DNA of 41,427 nucleotides from CAZMGG01 sp964565715 (GCA_964565715.1 CAZMGG010000043.1:1-41427); one strand, 5' to 3'; counted from the stretch's first letter, positions 16,723-25,752 are shown. Translations and numbers: made by a program. Notes: generated by a model not told the origin, from the letters alone.

Positions 16723-17081
16723 TCGTGCTGGAGTGGCTCGGCTGGGCGCTGGCGCTGGTCGGCGCCCTGGTGGTGCTGGTCGGCGCCGTCGGCCTCGTGC
16801 GGATGCCCGACCTGTTCACGCGGATGCACGCGTCGGGCGTCATCGACGGGCTGGGCGCCGGTTCGGTGCTGGTCGGGCTGGCGCTGGTGGCGCTGGCGGC
16901 GGGATCCTGGACGACGGTGACGCGCCTGCTGATGGTGCTGGCCTTCGTCTGGTTGAGCAGCCCGACGGCGTGTCACGCGCTGGCGCGGACCGCGCACGTC
17001 GCCGGGCTGGTGCCCTGGACCCGCGAGCGGCCGATCGGCGACACCAAGGGCGAAGCGCCGCCGAAGGAGCCCGGCCGGTGA
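16719..17081 (+). CDS. mrpG: Mrp-type antiporter subunit G
   Basis: This 120-residue protein has three membrane helices. The GLVRMPDLFTRMHASG segment is diagnostic of MrpG/MnhG/PhaG, followed by the helix containing SSPTACHALARTAH. The start is GTG 16719 within the mrpF stop (GTGA), and the end overlaps the next gene in the same way. Length and layout are typical. Confidence 0.92.
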   Translation: MIVLEWLGWALALVGALVVLVGAVGLVRMPDLFTRMHASGVIDGLGAGSVLVGLALVALAAGSWTTVTRLLMVLAFVWLSSPTACHALARTAHVAGLVPWTRERPIGDTKGEAPPKEPGR

Positions 17082-17641
17082 CCTTCGTCGTCAACCTGCT
17101 GCTGTTCACGTGCCTGCTGGCGGTGGCGCTGGCGGCGGTGCGGATCCGCGACCTGGCGGCGGTGGCGATGCTGTTCGGCGTCTACAGCCTGCTGTCGGCG
17201 GCGTTGTTCACCGTGATGGACGCGCCGGACGTGGCGATGACCGAGGCGGCGGTGGGGGCCGGCGTGTCGACCGTGCTGATGCTGGCGACGCTGGCGCGGG
17301 TCGGCCGCGAGGAGGCGCGCCGGCCCACCCAGCCGTGGCTGGCGTTGACCGTGACGTTCGTCACCGGTGCGGCGCTGCTCTACGGGCTGCACGACCTGCC
17401 GGCGTTCGGCGACCCGCAGGCGCCGGTGCACGGCGAGGTGGCGCGACACTACCTCGAGCAGACGCCGGTGGAGATCGACATCCCCAACACCGTCACCGCG
17501 GTGCTGGCGAGCTACCGCGGCTACGACACCCTGGGCGAGACCGCGGTGATCTTCACCGCCGGCATCGGCGTGCTGGCGCTGCTGGCGGCGCTGCCGCGCA
17601 AGACCGGGACCCCGGCGACCGGGCCGGCGGCGGAGCGGTAG
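17078..17641 (+). CDS. MbhD-MbhE-like subunit (stand-alone MrpA C-terminal domain, DUF4040)
   Basis: This is a 187-residue membrane protein. Its first half (helices up to about residue 70, with RDLAAVAMLFGVYSLLSA and DAPDVAMTEAAVGAG) matches MbhD/DUF4040. The second half (LTVTFVTGAALLYG, then VLASYRGYDTLGETAVIFTAG) matches MbhE. In classical Mrp operons this material is the C-terminal end of the large MrpA subunit; here it is a separate gene, as in archaeal membrane-bound hydrogenases. The start is GTG 17078 overlapping the mrpG stop. The stop is followed by GGAGGACC, the ribosome-binding site of mrpB. Confidence 0.86.
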   Translation: MTFVVNLLLFTCLLAVALAAVRIRDLAAVAMLFGVYSLLSAALFTVMDAPDVAMTEAAVGAGVSTVLMLATLARVGREEARRPTQPWLALTVTFVTGAALLYGLHDLPAFGDPQAPVHGEVARHYLEQTPVEIDIPNTVTAVLASYRGYDTLGETAVIFTAGIGVLALLAALPRKTGTPATGPAAER

Positions 17642-17653
17642 GAGGACCAGGAC

Positions 17654-18100
17654 ATGCCGCATCACCTCGTCCTGCGGGTCGTCATCAAGATCCTGCTGCC
17701 GCTGATCCTGATGTTCGCGATGTACGTGCAGGCGCACGGCGACTTCAGCCCGGGCGGCGGTTTCCAGGCCGGCGTGATCTTCGCCGCCGGCTTCGTCGCC
17801 TACGCCCTGGTGTTCGGCGTCAGCGCCGCCCGGCGGGCGGCCCCGGAACCGTGGCTCGAACGCGGCATGGCGCTGGGCCTGCTGCTCTACGCCGGCATCG
17901 GCGTCGCCTGCATCCTGCGCGGCGGCCGCTTCCTCGACTACGACGCCCTGGCCGCCGACCCGGTGGCGGGCCAGCACCTCGGCATCCTGCTGATCGAACT
18001 CGGCGTCGGCATCACCGTGGCATCGACCATCGTCACCATCTTCCTGGCGTTCGTCGATCTGGCGGAACAACGGCGGCGGCCCGGCGGCGAGGAGACCTGA
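17654..18100 (+). CDS. mrpB: Mrp-type antiporter subunit B
   Basis: This is a 148-residue protein with four membrane helices and the MnhB-family signature HGDFSPGGGFQAGVIFAAG (normally HGHNSPGGGFQGGV). A strong ribosome-binding site (GGAGGACC) lies just upstream of the ATG. It forms part of the ion-translocating membrane arm next to MrpC. Confidence 0.93.
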   Translation: MPHHLVLRVVIKILLPLILMFAMYVQAHGDFSPGGGFQAGVIFAAGFVAYALVFGVSAARRAAPEPWLERGMALGLLLYAGIGVACILRGGRFLDYDALAADPVAGQHLGILLIELGVGITVASTIVTIFLAFVDLAEQRRRPGGEET

Positions 18101-18101
18101 G

Positions 18102-18464
18102 GTGGACCTGTTCGCGCGCTACCACCACCTGGTCTTCGTGCTGCTGATGATGTTCGGCTTCTTCGTGCTGATCCAGAGCCGCAACCTGGTGAAGAAGCTG
18201 ATCGGGCTGAACATCTTCCAGACGTCGGTGTTCATCCTCTACATCTCGATGGGCAAGGTCGAGGGCGGCACCGCGCCGATCCTGACCGAGGGCGCCACCG
18301 TCTACAGCAACCCGCTGCCGCACGTCCTGATCCTCACCGCCATCGTGGTCGGCGTGGCGACCACGTCGCTGGGGCTGGCGCTGGTGCTGCGGATCCACGC
18401 CGCCTACGGCACGGTCGAGGAGGACCAGGTCGACGCCGAGGACCGCGAGGAGGAGCCGCTGTGA
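18102..18464 (+). CDS. mrpC: Mrp-type antiporter subunit C (NuoK-like)
   Basis: This 120-residue protein has three helices and is homologous to NuoK of complex I. It contains RNLVKKLIGLNIFQTSVFI and the PLPHVLILTAIVVGVATTSLGLAL segment typical of MrpC/MnhC. The start is GTG 18102, one base after the mrpB stop, with GGAGACCTGAG upstream. An acidic C-terminal tail precedes the overlapping start of mrpD. Confidence 0.93.
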   Translation: MDLFARYHHLVFVLLMMFGFFVLIQSRNLVKKLIGLNIFQTSVFILYISMGKVEGGTAPILTEGATVYSNPLPHVLILTAIVVGVATTSLGLALVLRIHAAYGTVEEDQVDAEDREEEPL

Positions 18465-19963
18465 ACCACGGGCTGGTGCTGCAGGTGGCGGTGCCGCTGA
18501 TCGGTGCGCCGCTGTGCCTGCTGCTGCGCTCGGGCCGCCTGGCGGCGCTGCTGGCGGCGCTGGTGGCCGTGTTCGGGCTCTACAACGCCCTGGACCTGCT
18601 GGCGGCGGTGCGGGCCACGGGGCCGCTCACCTACCGGCTCGGCGACGTGCCGGTGCCGTTCGGCATCGGCTACCGGCTCGATCAGCTCAACGCCTACGTG
18701 TTGCTGGTGGTGGCGATCGTCGGCGCCGCCAGCACGATCTGGGCCGCCTGCACCGCCGCCCACGAACTCGGCCGGGCGCGGCGCGATCTTTTCTTCGCCA
18801 CCTGGCTGCTGTGCCTCACCGGGCTCTACGGCATCACCGTGACCGGCGACGCGTTCAACGTGTTCGTCTTCCTCGAGGTGTCGTCGCTGTCGGGCTACGT
18901 GCTGGTGGCGGGCGGCGGCGAACGGCGGGCGCTGGTGGCGGCGTTCCGCTACCTGATCATGGGCACGATCGGCGCCACCTTCGTGCTGATCGGCATCGGC
19001 CTGCTCTACGCGATGACCGGCACGCTGAACATGCAGGACCTGGCGGCGAAGCTGCCGGCGGTGTCGGGCACCGGCGCGGTGCGGGCGGCCTTCGCCTTCC
19101 TGAGCGTCGGCCTGTGCCTGAAGATCGCGGTGTTCCCGCTGCACGTGTGGCTGCCGGCGGCCTACGCCACGGCGCCGTCGCCGGTGTCGGCCCTGCTGGC
19201 CGGCACCGCCACCAAGGTGGCGGTCTACCTGTGGCTGCGGTTCTTCTTCGGCGTGTTCGCGCCGTCGGTGGCGATCGCGGATCTGCCGATGGAGCAGGTG
19301 CTGCTGCCGCTGGGCCTCGCCGGCGCGGTGATGGGATCCCTGGCGGCGGCGTTCCAGGACGAGCCGAAGCGGGTGCTGGCGTGGTCGAGCATCGGCCAGG
19401 TGGGCTATCTGGTCACCGGGCTCGGGCTGGCCAACACAGCCGGCGCCACCGCCACCCTGTCGCACCTGCTCAACCACGCGGTGGCCAAGACCGCCCTGTT
19501 CCTGGCGCTCGGCGTGGTGGTGGTGCGGAAGGGCGTCCGCGGCCGGTCCCTGCGCCTCGCCGACCTGCGCGGGCTCGGCCGGCAGTCGCCGTTCGCCGCC
19601 GCCGCGGTGACGCTGGGCGGGCTGAGCCTGATCGGCGTGCCGCTCACCGCCGGCTTCGTCGGCAAGTGGCTGCTGCTGGTGGCCCTCCTGGAGGCCGGGC
19701 TGTGGTGGGCCACAGCCCTGGTGGTGCTGAGTTCGCTGCTGGCGGTGGTCTACGTCTGGCGGCTGGTCGAGGTCATGTACTTCCGCCGCCAGGAGGAGGG
19801 TGCGCCCCTGCCGCCGCCGCCCGGGCCGCGGGTCGGCGCGCTGGCCTGGGCCGTGCTGGCGATCCTGTGCGGCGGCATCCTGGCGCTCGGGGTCTGGACC
19901 GACTGGAACGTCGGGCTGGCCCGCGAGGCGGCGACGGTCCTGCTGCAGGGAGGCCGGCGATGA
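18461..19963 (+). CDS. mrpD: Mrp-type antiporter subunit D (first ND-like subunit)
   Basis: This is a 500-residue polytopic protein with about fourteen helices, homologous to MrpD and complex I NuoL/M/N. Proton-path residues are in place: Glu in NVFVFLEVSSLSG, Lys in LKIAVFPLHVWLP, Lys in AGTATKVAVYLW, and Lys in LNHAVAKTALFL. The start is GTG 18461 (GTGA overlap with mrpC), and the stop overlaps the next ATG. It is expected to be one of the antiporting pumps of the complex. Confidence 0.92.
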   Translation: MNHGLVLQVAVPLIGAPLCLLLRSGRLAALLAALVAVFGLYNALDLLAAVRATGPLTYRLGDVPVPFGIGYRLDQLNAYVLLVVAIVGAASTIWAACTAAHELGRARRDLFFATWLLCLTGLYGITVTGDAFNVFVFLEVSSLSGYVLVAGGGERRALVAAFRYLIMGTIGATFVLIGIGLLYAMTGTLNMQDLAAKLPAVSGTGAVRAAFAFLSVGLCLKIAVFPLHVWLPAAYATAPSPVSALLAGTATKVAVYLWLRFFFGVFAPSVAIADLPMEQVLLPLGLAGAVMGSLAAAFQDEPKRVLAWSSIGQVGYLVTGLGLANTAGATATLSHLLNHAVAKTALFLALGVVVVRKGVRGRSLRLADLRGLGRQSPFAAAAVTLGGLSLIGVPLTAGFVGKWLLLVALLEAGLWWATALVVLSSLLAVVYVWRLVEVMYFRRQEEGAPLPPPPGPRVGALAWAVLAILCGGILALGVWTDWNVGLAREAATVLLQGGRR

Positions 19964-21441
19964 CCGGCGAAGGGCTGCTGCTGGCGGCGCTCGCCACCCC
20001 GCTGGTGGCGGTGGTCCTGGTGCTGCTGCTGGGCCGCTGGCCGGACCTGCGGGAAGCGGCGTCGCTGCTGGCCGGCGCCGTGCTCACCGCCTGCTGCCTC
20101 GCCCTGGCGGGCACGCTGGGCGAGGGCGCGGCCCCCGCCCTGCGCCTGCTCGAACCGCTGCCGGGGCTCGCCCTGGAACTGCGGCTGGAACCGTTCGGCG
20201 CGGCGTTCGCCTGCCTGGCGTCGTTCCTGTGGCTCTGCACCACGGTCTACGCCATCGGCTACCTGCGCAGCCACGGCGAGCAGCAGCAGACCCGCTTCTA
20301 CGCCTGCTTCGCGCTGGCGCTGCACGCGGTGATGGGCATCGCCACCGCCGGCAACCTGCTCACCCTGTTCTTCTTCTACGAGCTGCTGACGCTGTCGACG
20401 TATCCGCTGGTCACCCACGCCGGCACGCCGGAGGCGCGGCGCGGCGGCCGGCTCTACCTCGGCATCCTCCTGGGCACCTCGATCGGCCTGTTCCTGCCGG
20501 CCCTGGTGGCGACGCAGGTCCTGGCCGGCCGGCTCGACTTCGTGCCCGGCGGCATCCTCGGCGAGCCGCTGGCGGCGGGGCGCGTGTCCGCCACCGGCCT
20601 GCTGGTCCTGTTCACGCTGTTCGGGCTCGGCATCGGCAAGGCGGCGCTGCTGCCGGTGCACCGCTGGCTGCCGGCGGCGATGGTGGCGCCGACGCCGGTC
20701 AGCGCGCTGCTGCACGCGGTGGCGGTGGTGAAGGCCGGCGTGTTCACCGTGCTGAAGGTGGCGGTCTACGTGTTCGGCCTCGACACGCTGGCGGACACCG
20801 GCGCCGCCACCGCGGTGGCCTGGCTGGCCGGCGTCGGCATGGTGCTGGCGTCGCTGGTGGCGCTGCGCTGCGACGACCTGAAGGAACGGCTGGCCTGGTC
20901 GACGATCGGCCAGCTCGCCTACATCACGGCGGGCGTCGCCACCGCCACCAGCGCCGGCGTGCTCGGCGCGGGCCTGCACATGCTGGCGCACGGGTTCGCC
21001 AAGATCACCCTGTTCTTCGCCGCCGGCACCGTGATCGTCGCCGCCCACCGCACCGGCATCCGCTCGATGGCCGGGCTGGGCCGCACGATGCCGTTCACCT
21101 TCGTCGCGTTCACCATCGGCTCGCTGGGCATCGTCGGCCTGCCGCCGCTCGGCGGCATGTGGAGCAAGTGGTGGCTCGGGCAGGGGCTGGCCCAGGCCGA
21201 GCGGCCCTGGCTGCTCGGGCTGTGGCTCCTCAGTTCGCTGCTGTCGGCGTGCTACCTGCTGCCGGTGGCGTTCCGCGCGTTCCGGCCCGCGCCCGGCACC
21301 GACCAGGGCCCGCCGCCGGACTACCACGGCGAACCGCTGGGCTGCCGCATCGCCATGGCGATCGCCGCCGGCGGCTCCCTGCTCCTGTTCGTCGTTCTCG
21401 AACCGGCCCTGCGCCTCCTCTGGCCGGCGGTGATGCCATGA
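19960..21441 (+). CDS. Second ND-like antiporter subunit (NuoL/M/N, MrpD family)
   Basis: This is a 493-residue paralogue of the preceding subunit, with the same Glu-Lys-Lys-Lys chain: LFFFYELLTLSTYP, IGKAALLPVHRWLPAAM, VVKAGVFTVLK and AHGFAKITLFF. The ATG at 19960 overlaps the mrpD stop (ATGA). It lacks the extra C-terminal DUF4040 and MrpB-like parts of a true MrpA, so it is not the missing MrpA. It most likely adds another ion channel to the complex. Confidence 0.9.
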   Translation: MTGEGLLLAALATPLVAVVLVLLLGRWPDLREAASLLAGAVLTACCLALAGTLGEGAAPALRLLEPLPGLALELRLEPFGAAFACLASFLWLCTTVYAIGYLRSHGEQQQTRFYACFALALHAVMGIATAGNLLTLFFFYELLTLSTYPLVTHAGTPEARRGGRLYLGILLGTSIGLFLPALVATQVLAGRLDFVPGGILGEPLAAGRVSATGLLVLFTLFGLGIGKAALLPVHRWLPAAMVAPTPVSALLHAVAVVKAGVFTVLKVAVYVFGLDTLADTGAATAVAWLAGVGMVLASLVALRCDDLKERLAWSTIGQLAYITAGVATATSAGVLGAGLHMLAHGFAKITLFFAAGTVIVAAHRTGIRSMAGLGRTMPFTFVAFTIGSLGIVGLPPLGGMWSKWWLGQGLAQAERPWLLGLWLLSSLLSACYLLPVAFRAFRPAPGTDQGPPPDYHGEPLGCRIAMAIAAGGSLLLFVVLEPALRLLWPAVMP

Positions 21442-21698
21442 GCGGATCCCAGCCTCCGGGCGGCCACCAGCACCACCGCTTCATGACCGGCCGCGGCTTC
21501 TGGTGGTATGCGGCGGCCTGCGCCCTGCTGCTGCTGATCGACCTGCTCTACCACCGCCACGTGCATCATCCGTGGGAGGCGTGGTTCGGCTTCTACGGCT
21601 TCTACGGCTTCGTCGCCTGCGTCGTGCTGGTGCTGGCGGCGCGCGCCCTGCGGCGCGTGCTGATGCGGCAGGAGGACTACTACGATGATGCCTCCTGA
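21438..21698 (+). CDS. Small two-helix membrane protein of the antiporter operon
   Basis: This is an 86-residue protein with two transmembrane segments (about 21-39 and 50-69). It has a His-rich N-terminus and loop (HQHH, YHRHVHH), aromatic repeats FYGFYGF, and the ending RRVLMRQEDYYDDAS. The start ATG overlaps the previous stop (ATGA) and its own tail overlaps the next gene by 14 bases, so it is fully embedded in the operon. It matches none of MrpA-G. It may be an accessory subunit of this antiporter type. Confidence 0.75.
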   Translation: MSGSQPPGGHQHHRFMTGRGFWWYAAACALLLLIDLLYHRHVHHPWEAWFGFYGFYGFVACVVLVLAARALRRVLMRQEDYYDDAS

Positions 21699-23394
21699 CC
21701 TGCCGCCGTTCGCGCCGCTGCTGCTGGCGGCCATCGTCGCCTGGGCCGGCGGGCCGCGTCTGCGGCAGGCCGCACTGCTGCTCGGGCCGCTGCTGGCGGG
21801 CTGGGCGCTCGCCGTCTGGCCCCGGGTCGGCAGCCTCGACACCGCCTTCTGGCGGATCCAGGCGCTCGGCACCGACCTGGTGGTCTGCCGGCTGGACGGC
21901 CTGGCGGCGGTGTTCAGCGGCCTGTTCTGCGTGGCGGCGCTGCTGTCGGGCCTCTTCGCGCTGCACGTGAAGGACCGGGTGCAGGGCGCCGCCGGCCTCG
22001 GCTACGCCGCCGCGGCGGTGGGCGCGGTGGGGGCGGGCGACCTGGTCTCGCTGTTCGTGTTCGTCGAACTGATGGCGCTGGCCTCGGTGTTCCTGATCTG
22101 GGCGCGCGGCGGCGAACGGGCCCTGCGGGCCGGCTGGCGCTACCTGCTGTGGCAGCTCGCCTCGGGCCTGCTGCTGCTCGCCGGCGCGCTGCTGCGGCTG
22201 CACGCCACCGGCTCGGCGGTGATCTCGCCGATCGGCGTGGACGACCCCGGTGGCCTCGTGCTGCTGCTGGCGTTCGGCATCAAGGCGGCGTTCCCGATCG
22301 CCCACTGCTGGCTCGCCGATGCCTATCCCGAGGCGACGCCCACCGGCACGGTCTGGCTGTCGGCGTTCACCACCAAGGTCGGCGTGTTCGCGCTGGCCCG
22401 CATGTTCCCGGGCACCGAGGCCCTGGTCTACGTCGGCGCCGCGATGGCCTGCTTCCCGATCTTCTACGCGGTGATCGAGAACGACCTGCGCCGGGTGCTG
22501 GCCTACAGCCTGATCAACCAGGTCGGCTTCATGGTCACCGGCATCGGCCTCGGCACCGATCTCGCCCTGGCCGGCGCCGTGGCCCACGCCTGCAACGACG
22601 TGGTGTTCAAGGGTCTGCTGTTCATGACCATGGGGGCGGTGCTGCAGCAGACCGGCCGCATCGGCGGCAACGAACTGGGCGGGCTGTGGCGCAGCATGCC
22701 GAAGACCACCGCGTTCTGCTGCGTCGGCGCCGCGTCGATCTCGGCGTTCCCGCTGTTCTCCGGCTTCGTCAGCAAGTCGATGGTGATGACCGCGGCGCTG
22801 CAGCAGGGCCACGGCCACGTCTGGCTGCTGCTGCTGTTCGCCTCGGCCGGCGTGTTCCACCACGCCGGCATCAAGATCCCGTTCTTCGCCTTCTTCGCCC
22901 ACGACTCCGGGCTGCGGCCGAAGGAGGCGCCGGCCAACATGCTCTGGGCGATGGGGCTGGCGTCGTTGCTGTGCGTGCTGGTCGGCGTCTGGCCGGGCCT
23001 GCTCTACTCGGTGCTGCCCTACCGCTTCGACTACCAGCCCTACGACGCCACCCACGTCATCGGCCAGCTCCAGCTCCTGTTCTGGTCGGCGCTGGCGTTC
23101 GCCTGGCTGCAGCGCACCGGCCTGTATCCGCCGGAGCTGCCGTCGGTGAATCTGGACGCCGACTGGACCTGGCGGAAGGTGCTGCCGGCCAGCGGTCGCG
23201 CCATCGACCGCCTCTGGCGGCCGTTCGGCGAGGGCGTGGCCGGCCGGCTGCGGCGCGCGGCGATGGCGCTGTGGCAGTCGCTGGGTCGCCGGCACGGCCC
23301 CGCCGGGCGCCTCGGCGGCCAGTGGCCCACCGAGTGGATGATGTTCTGGACCGCGGTGCTGCTGGCGGCGCTGCTGCTGCTCGCCTACTGGTAG
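21685..23394 (+). CDS. Third ND-like antiporter subunit
   Basis: This is a 569-residue member of the NuoL/M/N-MrpD superfamily. The ion-path residues are present: Glu in LFVFVELMALASVF, Lys in FGIKAAFPIAHCWLAD, Lys in AFTTKVGVFALAR and Lys in NDVVFKGLLFM. It is more divergent than the other two, with HCWLADAYPEATPTG in place of the usual H-W-LP-A-x-AP-P. It also has a C-terminal extension with an amphipathic stretch and a final helix (near residues 545-569). The start is ATG 21685, with GGAGG about ten bases ahead. The gene ends the operon and runs 10 bases into the convergent neighbour. Confidence 0.88.
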   Translation: MMPPDLPPFAPLLLAAIVAWAGGPRLRQAALLLGPLLAGWALAVWPRVGSLDTAFWRIQALGTDLVVCRLDGLAAVFSGLFCVAALLSGLFALHVKDRVQGAAGLGYAAAAVGAVGAGDLVSLFVFVELMALASVFLIWARGGERALRAGWRYLLWQLASGLLLLAGALLRLHATGSAVISPIGVDDPGGLVLLLAFGIKAAFPIAHCWLADAYPEATPTGTVWLSAFTTKVGVFALARMFPGTEALVYVGAAMACFPIFYAVIENDLRRVLAYSLINQVGFMVTGIGLGTDLALAGAVAHACNDVVFKGLLFMTMGAVLQQTGRIGGNELGGLWRSMPKTTAFCCVGAASISAFPLFSGFVSKSMVMTAALQQGHGHVWLLLLFASAGVFHHAGIKIPFFAFFAHDSGLRPKEAPANMLWAMGLASLLCVLVGVWPGLLYSVLPYRFDYQPYDATHVIGQLQLLFWSALAFAWLQRTGLYPPELPSVNLDADWTWRKVLPASGRAIDRLWRPFGEGVAGRLRRAAMALWQSLGRRHGPAGRLGGQWPTEWMMFWTAVLLAALLLLAYW

Positions 23395-24419
23395 CCGGCC
23401 ATGGCCGGCGCCGCTTGCCGCACCGCCGCCAGCAGCGCCGCCGCCGCCACCCGCGGCGAGAGGTGTTCCTCGTAGAGCGCCCGCGCCGCGCCGGCCGCCA
23501 CCGCCGCCAGGTCCGCCGGATCGCGCACGCAGGCCGCGGCCAGCGCCGCCGGCACCTGCACCGTGAAGTCCCACGGCCGGAACAGCGGCACGTCCAGCGC
23601 CAGGCACTCGTGCAGCCGGTAGCAGATCTCGCCGGCGCCCGGCAGGTCCAGGCCCGAACCGGTCGACTGCAGGATGCGCAGCACGTCGCCGACCGGCGAG
23701 CCCGGCGGCGGGATCACGTAGGGCACCCCGGGCCACCGCCGCACGACCTCGTTGAGCAGGGCGATGCGCCGACCGCCGTAGCGCGGGTGGTCGATGGTGC
23801 CGCAGAACACCCAGCTCCAGGGCTTCCGCCGCTCGGCCTGCGGCAGGAACCACCGCGCGCGCGGCTGGGTCCATTCCAGCCAGAGCAGCAGCGGGTGGTA
23901 GAGGAACGGGAACGGCCGCCACGGCCCGGGGTCGCCGACGGACACCTCGCGGGCCAGCAGCGTGGCGCCGCAGGCCTCGAAGGCCGGCTCCCGCGGGCCC
24001 TGCCGGTCCGAGCAGTCGACGATGACCGTCGGCTGGCCGCGGCCGGCGAGCCGCAGGTAGCGCTCCAGGCGCAGCGGGTAGGCCAGCGGATTGATGGTGG
24101 CGCGGAACGGGTGCGCCGGATCGAACGGCGTCTCGCAGAAGTGGCCCTGCTGCAGCGAGCGCAGCGAGTCGGCGAAGCCGTCCCACAGCACCAGCAGGTC
24201 GGCGCGATCGAGCGCCGATCCGCCCGCGGGCCCGCCCAGGCAGCGCTCGATCAGTTCGCGGGCGTAGTGGCCGGCGGCGCCCGGTTCGCCGCCCGGCGTC
24301 GGCTCGGCGGGCACGTAGGCGACGGTGTGGCCCAGCTCGACGAGGCCGAGCGCCACCGCGAGGCCGGTGCCGGCCGGATCGAGCATGCCGATGCGCACGC
24401 ACGGTTCATCGGCGCCCAT
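23385..24419 (-). CDS. Glycosyltransferase-like protein of unknown function
   Basis: This is a 344-residue soluble protein. The N-terminus has a Rossmann-like start (IGMLDPAGTGLAVALGLVELGHTVAYVP). The C-terminal half has a segment GSGLDLPGAGEICYRLHECLALDVPLFRP, which resembles the nucleotide-sugar site of GT-B glycosyltransferases. I do not recognise a specific family. The start is ATG 24419, next to the divergent MscS gene (65 bases away); the upstream in-frame extension is not protein-like. The 3' end overlaps the convergent antiporter gene by 10 bases. Confidence 0.6.
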   Translation of the reverse strand: MGADEPCVRIGMLDPAGTGLAVALGLVELGHTVAYVPAEPTPGGEPGAAGHYARELIERCLGGPAGGSALDRADLLVLWDGFADSLRSLQQGHFCETPFDPAHPFRATINPLAYPLRLERYLRLAGRGQPTVIVDCSDRQGPREPAFEACGATLLAREVSVGDPGPWRPFPFLYHPLLLWLEWTQPRARWFLPQAERRKPWSWVFCGTIDHPRYGGRRIALLNEVVRRWPGVPYVIPPPGSPVGDVLRILQSTGSGLDLPGAGEICYRLHECLALDVPLFRPWDFTVQVPAALAAACVRDPADLAAVAAGAARALYEEHLSPRVAAAALLAAVRQAAPAMAGYQ

Positions 24420-24484
24420 GCCATGGGGGGTTGAGCGCCGGGGTTTCCCTGGCCCCGGCCGCATCTCACACCGACCATGCGGGC

Positions 24485-25744
24485 ATGAACGGACTTCGTC
24501 TCTTCGTTGCTCTCCTGCTCGGGGTGCTGGCCCTGCCGCCCGCGGCCGCGGCCCAGGACCCGACCACCACCCAGGATCCGCGGATCGCAGTGGCCGATCT
24601 CGCCGACCGGCTGCTGCCGCTGACCCGCGCCGAACTGAAGGTCGAGGCCGATGGCTGGCTCGGCCAGGTGCGGGCCACCGCCCAGGAACTGGCCGACCGT
24701 CAGGTGCGCCAGCGCACCGCCGCCCCCGACCAGCAGGCGGCGCTGGCGACCGAGATCGCCTCCCTGCGGGCCGAGCGCGACCGCCGCCTGGAACGGCTGG
24801 AAGCGGCGGTGGCGGCGTTCGCCGAGAAGGGCGGCAGCACCGACGACGTCGACGTGTACCGCAAGTACGCCGCCGCGGTGGGCGGCGTGCAGCTCGACGT
24901 CACCGACGCCGGCGCCCTGTGGACCACGGTGGTCGGCTGGCTGCAGTCGCCGGACGGCGGCCTGCGCCTCCTGCGCAACGTCATCTTCTTCCTGCTCACC
25001 CTGCTGGCCTTCCGCCTGCTGTCCCGCCTCGCCGGCAGCCTGTGCAGCGGCGCGCTCGGCCGCTTCCGCCACGCCAGCGACCTGTTGCGCGAGTTCCTCG
25101 TCAACAGCACCCGCCGCGTCATCATGTTCATCGGCGTGGTGGTGGCGCTGTCGATGCTGGACGTGGAGATCGGCCCGTTCCTGGCGGCCATCGGCGCCGC
25201 CGGCTTCGTCATCGGCTTCGCCCTGCAGGGCACGCTCAGCAACTTCGCCGCCGGCGTGATGATCCTCCTGTATCGCCCCTACGACATCGGCCAGTTCGTC
25301 ACCGTCGCCGGCGTGCAGGGCACGGTCGAGGCGATGACCCTGGTGTCGACCTCGGTGCGCACCGGCGACAACCAGCTGGTGATCGTGCCGAACAGCTCGA
25401 TCTGGGGCGGCGTCATCACCAACGCCCACGGCAAGGACACCCGCCGCGTCGACCTGAAGTTCGGCGTCAGCTACAGCGACGACCTGGCCAAGGCCGAGGC
25501 GGTGCTGCGGCAGGTGGTCGCGGTCCATCCCCTGGTGCTGAAGGACCCGGCGCCGGTGATCAAGGTGCATGAGCTGGCGGACAGCTCGGTGAACTTCATC
25601 GTCCGGCCGTGGGTCAAGACCGCCGACTACTGGAACGTCTACTGGGATCTGATCCGGCAGGTGAAGGAGGCCTTCGACCGCGAGGGCATCTCCATCCCGT
25701 TCCCGCAGCGCGACGTGCACCTGCACCAGGTGGCGCAGGCCTGA
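24485..25744 (+). CDS. MscS-family mechanosensitive ion channel
   Basis: This is a 419-residue membrane protein. A signal peptide (MNGLRLFVALLLGVLALPPAAAAQ) precedes an extracytoplasmic helical part with coiled-coil character (60-120). Membrane helices follow near 160 and 215. The pore helix segment AAIGAAGFVIGFALQGTLSNFAAG and the following LLYRPYDIGQFV are the MscS signature. The cytoplasmic beta domain contains VPNSSIWGGVITN. The channel releases solutes on hypo-osmotic shock. ATG 24485 is chosen because the signal peptide begins there. Confidence 0.92.
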   Translation: MNGLRLFVALLLGVLALPPAAAAQDPTTTQDPRIAVADLADRLLPLTRAELKVEADGWLGQVRATAQELADRQVRQRTAAPDQQAALATEIASLRAERDRRLERLEAAVAAFAEKGGSTDDVDVYRKYAAAVGGVQLDVTDAGALWTTVVGWLQSPDGGLRLLRNVIFFLLTLLAFRLLSRLAGSLCSGALGRFRHASDLLREFLVNSTRRVIMFIGVVVALSMLDVEIGPFLAAIGAAGFVIGFALQGTLSNFAAGVMILLYRPYDIGQFVTVAGVQGTVEAMTLVSTSVRTGDNQLVIVPNSSIWGGVITNAHGKDTRRVDLKFGVSYSDDLAKAEAVLRQVVAVHPLVLKDPAPVIKVHELADSSVNFIVRPWVKTADYWNVYWDLIRQVKEAFDREGISIPFPQRDVHLHQVAQA

Positions 25745-25752
25745 CCGCTCCC

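Noticed and set aside
18514..19959. An in-frame upstream extension that would fuse mrpD-region sequence to the second ND-like gene
   Set aside because: The extension is an out-of-frame reading of mrpD. The ATG at 19960 with ATGA overlap is the natural start.
15962..23394. The antiporter cluster as respiratory complex I or a hydrogenase
   Set aside because: No NuoB/C/D/I, large or small hydrogenase subunits or Fe-S proteins are present, while MrpE, F, G and B homologues are.
21481..24402. A 973-codon minus-strand open frame crossing the last antiporter gene
   Set aside because: Most of it is an antisense shadow of the third ND-like subunit; only the separate frame 23385-24419 has protein-like sequence.
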